Assembly (NCBI RefSeq): GCF_037975245.1
Contig: NC_092581.1
Location: 16,557,303 to 16,621,302, forward strand
Direction: 5' to 3'
Origin: Apostichopus japonicus
Lineage: Eukaryota > Echinodermata > Holothuroidea > Aspidochirotida > Stichopodidae
Length of the DNA stretch: 64,000 nt
Position numbers and translations under genes: made by a program. The notes below the pieces were generated by a model. That model did not search any database and had not been told where the DNA came from. It saw only the letters and a program-made list of their open reading frames with translations. Of the stretch, positions 1 through 12,000 are shown piece by piece (position 1 is the first letter of the stretch; every line of letters begins with the position of its first letter).

Positions 1-323
1 CTTTCGTCGATTCGAATAAAAAACGGAGGGAGAAATAAATAAAAGAAAATAGATTGAAGGCTGAAAGCCTAAGTTTTATAAAAGTATTAGTATAAAGAAC
101 ATCCCGAAATACGAATGTTGAATAATGATTGAAATTAATGTAAAACATTCAATCTTCGGGTTGAGTGCATCTTATACCGTAACCTCGGGATTTCCGTCAT
201 GGCACGTTCGGTAGTGGTTACATAGGGTATTACAAGCTCATGCAGAGAACGTGCGAGACAAAGGAAGATACAGGTGCCTTATATATACTTAGAACGAACC
301 AAATCACAAATTCATTTTCATTT
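1..323. other. Unannotated AT-rich DNA
   Basis: No credible coding frame, RNA gene or mobile-element end was seen here. It precedes the TTAA-type miniature element. Confidence 0.5.
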
Positions 324-327
324 TCAA

Positions 328-557
328 AGGTATGCTGTATTGGCCCCAAATATGGTCACCTTTGGCCAAACTTCTTAAACTGTATTTATTACAACCTTCG
401 AGGAAATTTGCCTCACTGGGACATTCAATCATCTTGTGCATGTGTTCCTTGGAAATAGTCTGAGACAATTTGGAGAGTAAAGACCTCCAGGAAAGTACTT
501 TTTGAAAACTTCTAGCAATTATAGCGTGCTATAACTTAGGGCCTCTACTGACTACCT
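328..557 (+). mobile_element. TTAA-type MITE, copy A (Kolobok/piggyBac-like)
   Basis: About 230 bp beginning AGGTATGCTGTATTGGCCCC and ending CTACTGACTACCT, so the ends are imperfect inverted repeats. The right flank is TTAA (558-561) and the left flank is TCAA (324-327), a one-base decay of a TTAA target duplication. It is clearly related in the same orientation to the copy at 61365-61609, which has both TTAA flanks intact. It has no coding capacity. TTAA targets are typical of Kolobok and piggyBac transposons; which of these supplied the transposase cannot be decided here. Confidence 0.6.
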
Positions 558-561
558 TTAA

Positions 562-1627
<1,066 letters not shown>

Positions 1628-2773
1628 TGACATTTTTCATATTCAGAAATTGATCTATAACTGTCAAATGCGCTCTTGCAATATGCTAGCATCTATACAT
1701 CCTTTGTCCCAAGGCTAAGTATGTACTTACGTGTCATTGTTAAAATCATAAACTCGCGATTTTCGTTTTTTTTTTTTAAATTCTTTCTTGGCTTCTTATA
1801 TTTTTTGTCTGATAAGAAGTAAATCTGTATGCACGTGTACTTTTGATCAAGTATAGAAACATATAGTAAAATCTATAAGTGAATGATGCATGGCTATCCA
1901 TTGTCTTGAGCACCCTTCCAGGTGGATATGCGCGCGTTATAGATCACCATTATTATTATTATGATTATTATTATTATTGTCACGCCACCCCGAGGTTAAT
2001 CGGCACAACTTAGAATTAAGTAGCAGCTTACCTTCGAATCGAAGTTAGAGTACCCTTCAACTTGATATTTGAAACGTCAAGCATGACATATTGAAACTTT
2101 TCTAACTAATATTCAATGCCATGCAAGGTCTCATATTAAGTGCGGACCTTGAATTTAAGTCAATGTCACATGACGCTGTCACGTGTTTTAAAACACTGGA
2201 AATAATTGTGAGCCTGATCACACACGCTTTACTTAATGTCAGTGAAATATGGCTTCTTATAAGTGTATTATGTTTTGATTTAATAAAAAAAGGTTTTTGA
2301 AAATTCTTTGAAGTTAACGACTCATAGTAACAGACAAACATACTTTGAGAAGAGGTGTGAATACCGGGTAGCTTATAAGATGGAAGGAGGTGGACTGGAT
2401 TTGAAACGAACTACCTTTAAGAATTATAATAGAAGCAATTTTGGGAATAATGTACCAGTATATTCGTGTATAATTCAAGTATCAAATCACTGATTTGCCG
2501 TGTGTACAAACCTTCCTTTGAATATAGACTTAGCTAAACGACCATCTTGGGCATTCAAGTCCCCACCCCTCGCATTCCTCTTCCTTCCTTGGTAAGTGAC
2601 ATTATAAAGAATCTTCATATACCTCTCCATTCCTTTCGTTTCATTGCTCTTTAGGAAAGGAATCACAATATGAGGATTGTATATTCCCGGAGTAGGCTAT
2701 CGCTTCTTAGTTAATGTTAACTATTTTTGGATACCATGGCAGGCAGAATATAGAGTCGCCGAGTCATTGCAAG
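1628..2773. other. Unannotated DNA with a short ATT microsatellite
   Basis: A run of interrupted ATT triplets lies at about 1945-1978. Nothing else in this stretch could be identified. Confidence 0.45.
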
Positions 2774-3251
2774 CAGGCCCGGATTAAGTGTTTCGTAGGC
2801 CCTATAGGAACTAGGCCTGTCCCGGAACTTAGGCTTGAAAGTAAAATTCCTCGAAACTATCTCCGGGAAGCGTTACCATGCGTTGGTGCGTAGTACCGTA
2901 AGAAAGAATTGTTTTGGCTAAAACTACCTCCTAGATTGCTGGAAATGACACTTCTCAGGTCTTGCAAAGATGTAGAAAAAGATATATATGGATATATAAA
3001 AGTTTCTTGGCACTTTGTAACAACTATAATGGAACCACCCATGGGTTGAGTTATGGGGACTTTGTAGGAGTGATACTGCCCAATTCTTATAGTTAAAAGA
3101 AGCAAGAATAAAATTATATTGTATACTCCAGTTTACACGCTCTGTGGTTTGTTCGTAGGCCCCAATTTTCTTCATAGCCCCACCCCTCCCATTTACTACG
3201 TAGGCCCTAGGTACAGTGCCCTACTCTGCCTATTGGATAATCCGGGGTCTG
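2774..3251. mobile_element. Old hAT-like non-autonomous element
   Basis: The left end reads CAGGCCCGGATTA. The right end, read on the other strand, is CAGACCCCGGATTA, so the ends form an inverted repeat with one base of slippage. CAG-starting ends of this kind with GGCCGGATTA are common in hAT elements (family knowledge). The 8-bp flanks (2766-2773 and 3252-3259) match at only about five positions, so the target duplication is decayed or the ends are slightly misplaced. It has no transposase frame. Confidence 0.45.
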
Positions 3252-3360
3252 GTTTAAAGTGATTTTACTGACCTCATTCGAGTCCTCATCTTCCGTTACT
3301 GTGTTATTTCTATGAGGAAAAAGTCCACGAACTTGTTTGTCACTTAACTGTTCAAATGAA

Positions 3361-3470
3361 CCGGTGCTGTGGCCGAGTGTGTAAAGGCGGTTACATTTGA
3401 AGCAATGAGGCTTAGCAATCGGGAGGTTCCGGGTTCGATACCTGGCCGGGTCGTAGTAAGGTGGGGTTTC
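3361..3470 (+). mobile_element. tRNA-derived SINE head
   Basis: The segment has a tRNA-like internal RNA polymerase III promoter. The A-box region is TGGCCGAGTGTGTAAAGGCG at about 3370-3389 and the B box is GGTTCGATACC at about 3432-3442. The spacing and long variable-arm region resemble a class II (Ser/Leu-type) tRNA. Acceptor-stem pairing is poor, so a functional tRNA gene is unlikely. A SINE head or tRNA pseudogene fits better. A LINE 3' end begins about 120 bp downstream; whether the two form one retroposon is unclear. Confidence 0.6.
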
Positions 3471-3594
3471 ATCCAAGAGCAATCTACGGTTTTCCATCTG
3501 AAATGACTTTCTAAATTGAAAATATTCCAAATTTGAGTTTAAAAAAATGTTGAATTGGAGGCCACCCGACGTGTCAGTTATAATCTAATATTGT

Positions 3595-3897
3595 ATGATT
3601 TGCTGGGGTGGTAATGTGACTGCTTATGATAAGAGTCGCATTGATTCTGTTATCAGACAGGCTAACCGTATTCTGGGTGGGGACCAGCTCACAATGGAGT
3701 GTATGTATCATAATGTTATAGAGTCTAAGCTCGACGCCATCCTTGCCGACGAGAATCACCCACTGTTTCTTAATCTCAGCAGTGCAATAATCTCTCGGAG
3801 TGGGCGGATGAGGCTTCCGAGTGCAGTAACAAATCGACACAAATCTTCCTTTATCCCTCAGTGCATTAAGCTCTTTAATTTTCGTTTCAATCGTTAG
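3595..3897 (+). pseudogene. LINE reverse transcriptase C-terminal remnant
   Basis: An open frame of 100 residues beginning MICWGGNVTAYDKSRID and containing ILADENHPL and a late RHKSSFIPQCIKLFN segment. This order (CWxGN, DK.R, LADxxHPL, RxxSFIPxxIxLxN) is the usual C-terminus downstream of the reverse-transcriptase domain in CR1/L2/RTE-like LINEs. The methionine is an internal residue, not a real start. Endonuclease and RT catalytic domains are absent, so it cannot mobilise itself. It sits inside the LINE fragment ending near 4252. Confidence 0.7.
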
Positions 3898-3932
3898 TTG
3901 CCTGCTTTATCTTCCCGTTCTTGCCATCCATA

Positions 3933-4190
3933 CGGGTGTTCATTTGTTATATTTCACGCCTTTATACTTTTATACTTAATTCTCTGATACTCTTATGTTT
4001 GCCATTCTTATGTCTTTTTACTCTTTATCATCTTGTATTTGTCTTATTTGTACATATCTATTCGGGTGTTACATTTGTTTTATCATCACGCCTTTAAACT
4101 TTTATACTTTAATTCTCTGATACTCTCATGTTTGTCATTCTTATATCTTTTTACTCTTTATCATCTTGTATTTGTCTTATATGTACATAT
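3933..4190 (+). repeat. Tandem duplication within the LINE 3' UTR
   Basis: Two diverged copies of a ~130-bp segment, each starting CGGGTGTT (3933 and 4063) and ending in a TTGTACATAT/ATGTACATAT stretch. They differ by scattered substitutions, so the duplication predates or has outlived the insertion. Confidence 0.8.
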
Positions 4191-4420
4191 GCGAGCTTGT
4201 ATTTTCCCTTTTGGGATGAAATAAAGTTTTACTTACCTACTTACTTACTTATAATCTATGAGCCCTTGCGGGTTTTCCCACATTTGTGGTAGGTTAAGCG
4301 TCGCAAAAATAACTGATTGTTATTATTATTATTACTTTATTATTATTATTTAGTGACTCAGTCACGACCACACCGAACCTTATCGTAATGCGTTTGACAT
4401 TGTTGATATCATTGTGTAGA

Positions 4421-4442
4421 ACCATGGAGCTAGCTCCATGGT
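4421..4442. other. Perfect 22-bp palindrome
   Basis: The sequence from 4421 to 4442 is its own reverse complement, centred on GAGCTAGCTC with CCATGG on both sides. The short direct repeat TAGAAC overlaps or adjoins each end. No function is assigned. Confidence 0.9.
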
Positions 4443-6179
4443 AGAACACTGTTGCGCTAGCGTATTAATATAGATGGATGTTAAAACAAATAGAGGGGCT
4501 AATCGATCATAGCGGGATATCTTTCAGCTAGAGTGCGTCAGAACCAGTCCATTATCAATATTGTAACGTCACCGGGTTTTGGTTTTCTTCTACCAAAAAG
4601 GGGGGTGGGGAGTGATGTTAAAATAAATGGACCACACTCGGTAGGAAATGATGGCGACGAAAACATGATTCTGCAGCAGTTACATGTAGTTGTCTATACT
4701 GCGGTAACCCTAACACTAGTACACTACATAATTATCATTTGACAGTATTCGATTCTGTCGCCGATCCAATTCCAGCTCAACAACTCGAAATTTAAACTAA
4801 AGTTGACATAAATGTATAACTTGAAAGAAAACTGGACTAGTCAAATCTATAGCGAATTTTATTTAAATGGTATTCTGTCTTCTGACATTATCTCCAAAAT
4901 TACCAAATTCCTTCCTGTTTTTGCAGCAGATCACACGACAGATCACAAAACCAATACAAAATCGTTCTATGTTTGCTAATGATCAAATACATTGAAGGTA
5001 AGTCGAATAATTATGCATGAGTCGAACTTCCTAACACCTACACAAGCACGAATTTGTTGACATTTTTGTAACACTATACCTTGTAAATCATTCCTGTCTA
5101 ACTGTACCCGTCAATACCATTTCCGAACCAAGGACTTTCTTTTCATCCGTGTATATTATCTCCGCCATTTTTGGTGCTTATTCAGTAACTTCGTACGAAT
5201 TAGAACCGAGTATAGGACATGTGATCACTGTTAATACATCAACCACCGAAGGTGTATCCTATCATAGAAACTCACAAAATGGTCACCTTTATTAAAACAT
5301 CAATCAATGTTTCGTTCTATTTCAAATATTTAACTTTTGTGTAATTGTTCCGTAGGATAATTTATTACGGAGGTTTAAAGATTCCACGACTGAAAAACGT
5401 CTCTGATACTGTTACCGTGGCTAATATTCTCACAAACATTGCACAATGAAACAATTACAAGTTCCGTAGACAGTACTGTTACAGACAGTGCATATTTAAA
5501 TGATTACAAATTACTAATTTAAACGTCAGGCCCTCTTATACTTTTACGTCAGGTTCTCTTCCTTTTGCACAAATTACTTATTTAACAACGAAGTAACTTT
5601 TCGATAAAGGACGTACAGTACCAGATGAGAGTCAGAAAGGAACAAAAGCAGCAATGCTGCAGAGGCTCAGCTAAGCGTCTTTTGAAATTTGTTATGATTG
5701 GTAACATTTATGAGCAGGTTATCCATTTGTTTGTGCGAGAAATATAAGACATAGGCGGGATAAAGATGTCATTTCCTTTCCTCCCACGTCCTTTGCTCTT
5801 GCCTTATGATCCTTCTTAGCAGACATAGTTTGTTACATTGTTAGGAAGTTGTAAACTTTTTTTTGCAAAAATAAAATACATCAAGATAAATTTACTTTTT
5901 ATTTTTTATTAAAATGAACAATGATAATAGATTGAAATAAACTTAAAAAAGTCAAAAAGCTGTAATTACTGCTAAGTTGTGTTCTTGAATATTTAAAATG
6001 CAGAGCTGCCTTCGTAGTATATTTTCATGAGGTATATCAAGTTTTCCTTATAGAATTTCTGTCTCATATCATATCTATATATATCTGCTTGATTAAACAT
6101 AGCCCAACCCCAAGCTAAATTTGTAATCCAATCAGATAATACTCTCATAACCGATGATGCAAAACCACCAGTCTGAAGG
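4443..6179. other. Unannotated AT-rich DNA
   Basis: No domain-bearing frame, RNA gene or transposon terminus was recognised. One short frame at 4533-4742 shows no features of a real protein. Confidence 0.45.
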
Positions 6180-6595
6180 AGTATCATTTTCTACATTTGC
6201 AGAAAATGACTTCTCGTGACCTCAAATGACCTTCATATTGATAAAATATGATCGCATGTATGGAAACATACCTCACACAAACCACTCACTATTTCAGCCA
6301 TATCGATCATTGCATATCAGCTGTGGCCTACGTTTCATCATAACTGAAAAATATACAGAGGGCCCTGTTATGGGCCCTCGAATAACGGCAAAATGTTTTT
6401 CCTGAACAACTTTAGTTCACCACCATCCAAACGTTATATCCATAGCATTTCAGCTAATTTGTACAATAGCTCTAATAGGAGAAGCATTTTTTACGTTTTC
6501 AGAAAATGACCTCTCGTGACCTCGAATTTATAAAATATGATCGCATGTATGAAAACTTAAAGCCCCTCACGAATTTTCAGCCAAATCGATTTGAA
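6180..6595. repeat. Diverged direct repeats with TGACCT motifs
   Basis: Two related ~110-bp blocks begin near 6187 and 6486. Each carries CAGAAAATGAC, TCTCGTGACCTC and AAAATATGATCGCATGTATG. The TGACCTC/TGACCTT motifs link this stretch to the similar blocks at about 34.5, 50.8-51.4 and 58.0-58.3 kb. Confidence 0.6.
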
Positions 6596-7174
6596 AACAT
6601 GGTCGAAAAAAGTGACAGAAAGCCGGCAAACTCACGCGATAGCTATACCTCAGCTGAAAGCTTGCAGTTGGGTTAAAAAAGAAAAAAAGAAAAGAAAAAA
6701 GGTATGGCACGTATTTGCTTCCGTCTGTCAAGGTGCTAAACTAAATGCATGTTACAAGCAGCGTTGTGCGCAATCACGAAATACGAGAATTGCAATGGGA
6801 AGTTACCTTGCCTTGCGCGAGGTCGCTACGGAATCGATGCTTCGTGCCCTTCTACGGAAGCGAGAAGCGGGATGATCTTTCGTCTATTAATTGTTATGGT
6901 CGTGTTTGCATCATGTTTTAGAGGACTTCATTAGCCCACTTCTTCCTACAGGCAAGATAGAGACGTGCCGCATACAGACGTAATATCCACGGCAACAAAT
7001 ATGCTCACGTGACATGCTAAAGTGATTGAACTCACCAATCAACAATGCATCATGTAACTTTGCACGTACAGATGTGTACATACACAAGTAGTACATAAAG
7101 AAATACACATACACTGACTTTTCTGTGTGGACAAAACTATGGTAATAGTGTATTGAAATTAACAGGATTACATT

Positions 7175-7363
7175 ATGAAATGAATGAATGCGAATGAATG
7201 GTTGAATGAATGAATGATTAAATGATTGAATGAATGAATGAATGAGTGAGTGAATGAATGAATGACCGAATGCATGAATGCATGAATGAATGGATGGATG
7301 AATGAATGAATGAATGAATGAATGAATGAATGAATGAATGAATGAAAGAAAGAATGAATGAAT
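7175..7363. repeat. (TGAA)n imperfect microsatellite
   Basis: About 190 bp of TGAA tetranucleotides with interruptions. On the minus strand it gives a Phe-Ile-His-Ser repeat frame (6911-7465), which is a by-product of the microsatellite and not a gene. Confidence 0.95.
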
Positions 7364-8345
7364 ATAACATTGGAGAACATTAGCAAATACTGCCATGAGT
7401 ACAGGCTCTATTTCTGTGCCAACTTTAAGTTTTGAGAATTCAGACCCTTTAACAATAAGGATCATAATTTAAAGTGTCTGGCCGACTATTTAATATTTAG
7501 CCCAATACACAGACCATTAGGTCACTTCCTCAGATGTAACTATACCTACTCTACCTACCTACTCTTTGAAACAGTCATATTTCACTGCCATGGGGAAAAC
7601 TATAACCATACCATTAACATCGAATCCAATAACTTGTTTTGTGATTGTATATAGTGATCTTCAATTCCTAATATTTAACTAATCTTGTCATAAAGAATAA
7701 TAAAAATATTTTTTTTTCTTTCAAGGTACCCCACCCGTCTGTCGTTTCCGCACCCCTCACCATCGCACACACCCGCCATTATAGGCATATACTTCTGCAG
7801 TTCGCAGTTATTTGTATATATGAAGTAGTCATGATAAATCGTTCCATTCTAGTAAGCTTACTATGAGCACGGAGCCGTTACTAAGAAGATCTCCATGTCT
7901 TCTTTAGAACATAAGAAGTCTTTCTCCCTTCGCGTACTGATAATCGAAATAGATTCCATGAAATCATATTTCAAGCAAATTATTCATTTCTTTTTACATG
8001 TGTAGCCTACATTGTATAAATAATTGAATGGGCCAAAATCAGCCTCGCATCTGACCGTGTTAGTCGAAGGCTAGCAACCCGTTAGCACTTTTGACTGAGT
8101 CAGCTTTGGTCATCTCGTGGACAAGGTTAAAATCTGCAAATCCAAGGCTTTCCTGGAAGTTCAAAGTTCTTTGTGCTAGTGGATTTTCTCCTCAGTTGTA
8201 ATTGATTGACTGGTCAAGGTTGATTTTCAACAATTTCTTCAGTTTGCAGCGAGCCTATTAGAGAGGGAGAATGTTAATTTCAGGTAGGTCTACTTGGAAG
8301 AAGTGATATAGTAACTGCGAAAATCAGACCGTGCACAGCGTATGT
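7364..8345. other. Unannotated AT-rich DNA
   Basis: Nothing recognisable was found on either strand. Confidence 0.4.
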
Positions 8346-8351
8346 TCATAT

Positions 8352-8415
<64 letters not shown>

Positions 8416-8417
8416 AT
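8346..8417. repeat. (TA)n microsatellite
   Basis: About 70 bp of TA dinucleotides with rare substitutions, followed by a short GTGTGT stretch. Confidence 0.95.
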
Positions 8418-8739
8418 GCGTGTGTATGTGTGTTTCTACGTGTCTTTTTAACTGAACACTTTGACACACAAACATACACATCCACGTTGATCGAAATTTA
8501 ATATTTTCAGACAAAAACATGTATATACCCAATTATTCTCATACAAAAAAAAAAAGCCATTGTATTATTTCATGACAGACATTTACACAATTTTCAATCA
8601 CTATTTATGTTTTACCTTGATTTAAGCATGCACAGTTGCACAGAACTAATCAAAGTCAAATACAAAGCCAAAAACAAAGAACACACTGATTATTTTGAAC
8701 AATAAAGCAGAATGTATCAACGGTAAGTCTTCGTTTGTA

Positions 8740-9000
8740 TTTTTTTTTTTTTTTTGGACGGTTTTATTCAAACTTTCATGTTCCCACCATCTGTATAATA
8801 ACCCCCTTGACTGTAAGAGAGAACCTACCATGAGAGCTGTAGTGACTCACTGAAACGCTTCCGATGTAGCGAGTTGCCACCTCCGCTTGAGTCCCATGTT
8901 CAAGGGCGACTTAACGTCCTTGGCTAATCCAAGGCACTCTATAATGCAGTAAACAACTAAAAGGTCACGTCCTTCCCTGCCTTAAATGGCATTGATAACG
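8740..9000 (-). mobile_element. Retroposed fragment with poly(A) tail
   Basis: Read on the minus strand, the segment ends with AATAAA (8763-8768 complement) about eight bases before a run of 16 A residues (8740-8755 complement). This layout is that of a poly(A)-primed retroposon: a SINE, a LINE tail or a processed transcript. The body contains GGACGTTAAGTCGCCC, a type of motif seen in SINE/LINE 3' regions. The 5' limit near 9000 is a guess and no target duplication was recognised. Confidence 0.45.
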
Positions 9001-9010
9001 ACGACGACTG

Positions 9011-12000
9011 TGTTCTGAACTTTTTTAAGAGAGATACTCGGTGACTAAAAAAAAATAAAAAAAATAGAGAATGAAATCATATACATGAAATGGTATTATC
9101 ACACATCCCGTTGGGAAATTTCAAAGTTAGGATTATATATAGTTGTGGCGTTGGGTATAAAGTCGGACCATTGGAGATGTCATTTATATACCTGGTCAAA
9201 AAGTCTTGCAAATCAATTCTTATATTCATACTTAGCTTAATTGATTGAAATTCAAGAAAGCAACTTACCAGGCTCGGATCTGACCGAATGTAGCGTCGAA
9301 AGAGAGAAGAGAGACCAATTCATCTGTTTGACGCAGTCAAGTGTCCAGTACATAAATTAAAATAATATGCATTCCACTACCAGCCCTATATGGGCATGTA
9401 TGCAGTCACATAATATTTTAACTTTGCCGGGAACGGAAATGGATCTCAGAGATCGGTTTTGGACATCAAAATGTTCTTGTCGATTTGTCCGTAAACGATG
9501 ACGCATTTTAGCTTTTAAATGGTTATTATCAGATTTCAAGGAATTTTTCAAAATATGTGTTTTTGCGAAAAGGATGTGTAAGATTATGAAAAGACCTTGT
9601 TTAGTGTGATTGCTATGATGACATTTACTAGGCTGCAGCTGTCGGATATATGCTTCAAATTTTCAAAAATTAATATATATGCTAATTGCACCCTATACTG
9701 TCTTCTCATTAGCTGGTGGAACTAATTGTCCACTAATCGTACCTATTTAGGAGAGAAGCAATTGTTTATGGTCTGATAGTTTACTTGAGTAAGTCTGGGA
9801 CCGAAAGAAGAGGAACGGTTGGTTTAATATATCACAAGCATTTATTGAGAGAAACCCCTACAATTAAATATGAATGGGATTGTGAATCAGTAGACAAACG
9901 TTCCAATTTGTGAGTCTTCAGTGGTTCCTACCCCCTCCCCGTCCCGGCCCCGATCCCACCCGGCCCCCTCGCCCATTCCCTCACACATATCATGCATGTA
10001 TCATGTTCATGCGTAATTCCATATTAGCTTAGCATTCAATATTTCAAGACTTCCTGTACAATCGGCATGATCTGTGGCGTCATATAGGCTACCTTGGTAC
10101 GCGGTACAAAGAGTTCACAGAATTTCCTTTTGAACTGTTTTCTTTCGTTTAGTACAAATGTGCAGTAGATCAGAAGAACAATTTTGAATAAAGCGGCCAT
10201 TTGTTACCATATACAAAATATAACCTGCTTCTTTCTGGTCACTGCCTATTGTTTCTACTATGTTCATGATTAGTCAATGTTTGAATTAACTTGTCGGTTC
10301 CATCTGTCTGTTTTTAACCTGTTTTCAAATTTAGTCTTAATAAGCCTCCTAAGACTGAAGATCCTGCTATGACGAAAACGTCAGCTCACCATTTTCTTAA
10401 CTAATGTTAAAAGGATGTTTTTTCATCGGTAATTATACGACTGTAGTATCCCCAAGGCCCTAGATGTTGGTTTAAATTATGGGCTTCTAAGTTCAACCGA
10501 ACTGGAGTAAGTTTGATCCCAGTATGAAATTCTATGGTGGGCCTAGGATGCCATAAGTGCTGAAGTCGACAATAGGCCTATGTCAAATCTACTTATTGAC
10601 ATACATTTGAGATACTTCGATATATGTCAATTTCAGGACTCGTGGCACACTAGACGTCGATTTTCATCCAATCAGAGCACGAGAAACTTACATATGTCAA
10701 CTTTTTAATTCGATCGACATATGTCGATATCAGGACTTTTGGCACACTTGGCGCACCATAGTAGTCCGGGTAATACTATTACGAATTCAGTATGGAGTAC
10801 GGAACCTGTGTCCTTCATTTTGAAATGTTCACTAACCAAAGGAAAGGAAAGGAAAAGGGGAAAGAAGTTCCCGGCAAAGCGACAAAATTTAAGTCAAGGT
10901 GATTCTATACGGATGACCTTTCACTCAGGCGGTGGGGTATTGTTATGAATAACGAGAACAAGGTTACGTTAGATGAGTTGGCTTAAGAACAAGTTCATTG
11001 CTACCGCAGTTCAAGGATGTGAATTTCGGCGCGCTGAGATATCTGCTCACGGATCTTAATCATGCCTATGATTTATTACTTAAAAGAACACCTTTAGACA
11101 CAATACGTCGTACATTTACATTAATATAGGCCTCGGGGGAATCATAAAACATACTGTATCGAGTATATCATAGTTGTAATGACCTGACGTGTTGAACAAC
11201 ATTGTCAAAACTATATGTATTATAATCCAACATCACGTGACAATTGATTAACAGCTCATACATGTTCAGGCATTCATATGACTTGTTGCTGTTGCGAAAG
11301 CAAACATAGTAACAATAAATTGAGTGCAGTCTTATACTTAGAGTCGAATTTCTCTCTCTTTAGTTACAAACGTTGAAACATAGAGAGTATCGTTTGTCAT
11401 TAAGCTAGGTTCCCGGTGTAGTTCTGTTTCTGAGGAGCAGGTCCGTTCTTGGGATGGGGATGGGGAGGGCGATGGGTGGGGGAGGGGGGGGGGGTTGTTC
11501 TCCTACGCTCTATGCTCAAATGTCTACAGTTTCCTGGTTAGACAATGGTGTTTCGTACTGCTCTAACTGCGTGAAAAGTCACAAACCAACTTGATACGGT
11601 TGTAAAATATGCACCATTTTCCTTCTGCGCACCCTAAATTATACACATGTAGACACCCCTACCCCCTACCTCCTGATCGGTGTTCAATAACCAAACAATT
11701 CCACATCTTCAACAAACGCACGACCCCCATAGAAAATCCGATGTACGGGCCTTAGTATCTTAGCCAAAAAGCAGCCTTCACTCGCCTTTTATGGAAAACC
11801 TTCCATTTTGGATTGTGTAATATCTTAGATGATAAATTAACCTATATCCTATTGGACGGTTTCTCTCCGTTATTGATTATCATACATAGTATTCATATCA
11901 TTTTTGATATGAAAGCTCTCTAGCTGTTCTAAGATACATAAGTTGACCATTTAGCAAAGTCCTCTCGGCGTAACCTTTTATGACCCCATCAATACCCCCC

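Larger units (their letters stand above)
3590..4252 (+). mobile_element. 5'-truncated LINE (CR1/L2-like) 3' end
   Basis: This is the last ~100 codons of a non-LTR retrotransposon reverse transcriptase followed by a 3' UTR. The UTR holds two diverged copies of a ~130-bp segment, then an AATAAA motif, and ends in a short (ACTT)n tail. A terminal tetranucleotide repeat instead of poly(A) is typical of CR1/L2-group LINEs. It is truncated at the 5' side in the usual way for incomplete reverse transcription. Confidence 0.7.

Noticed and set aside
3361-3470. Functional tRNA gene
   Set aside because: A and B boxes are present but acceptor-stem pairing is poor; a SINE head or pseudogene is more likely.
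6911-7465. 184-codon minus-strand frame with Phe-Ile-His-Ser repeats
   Set aside because: Generated by the (TGAA)n tract; flanking codons show no domain.
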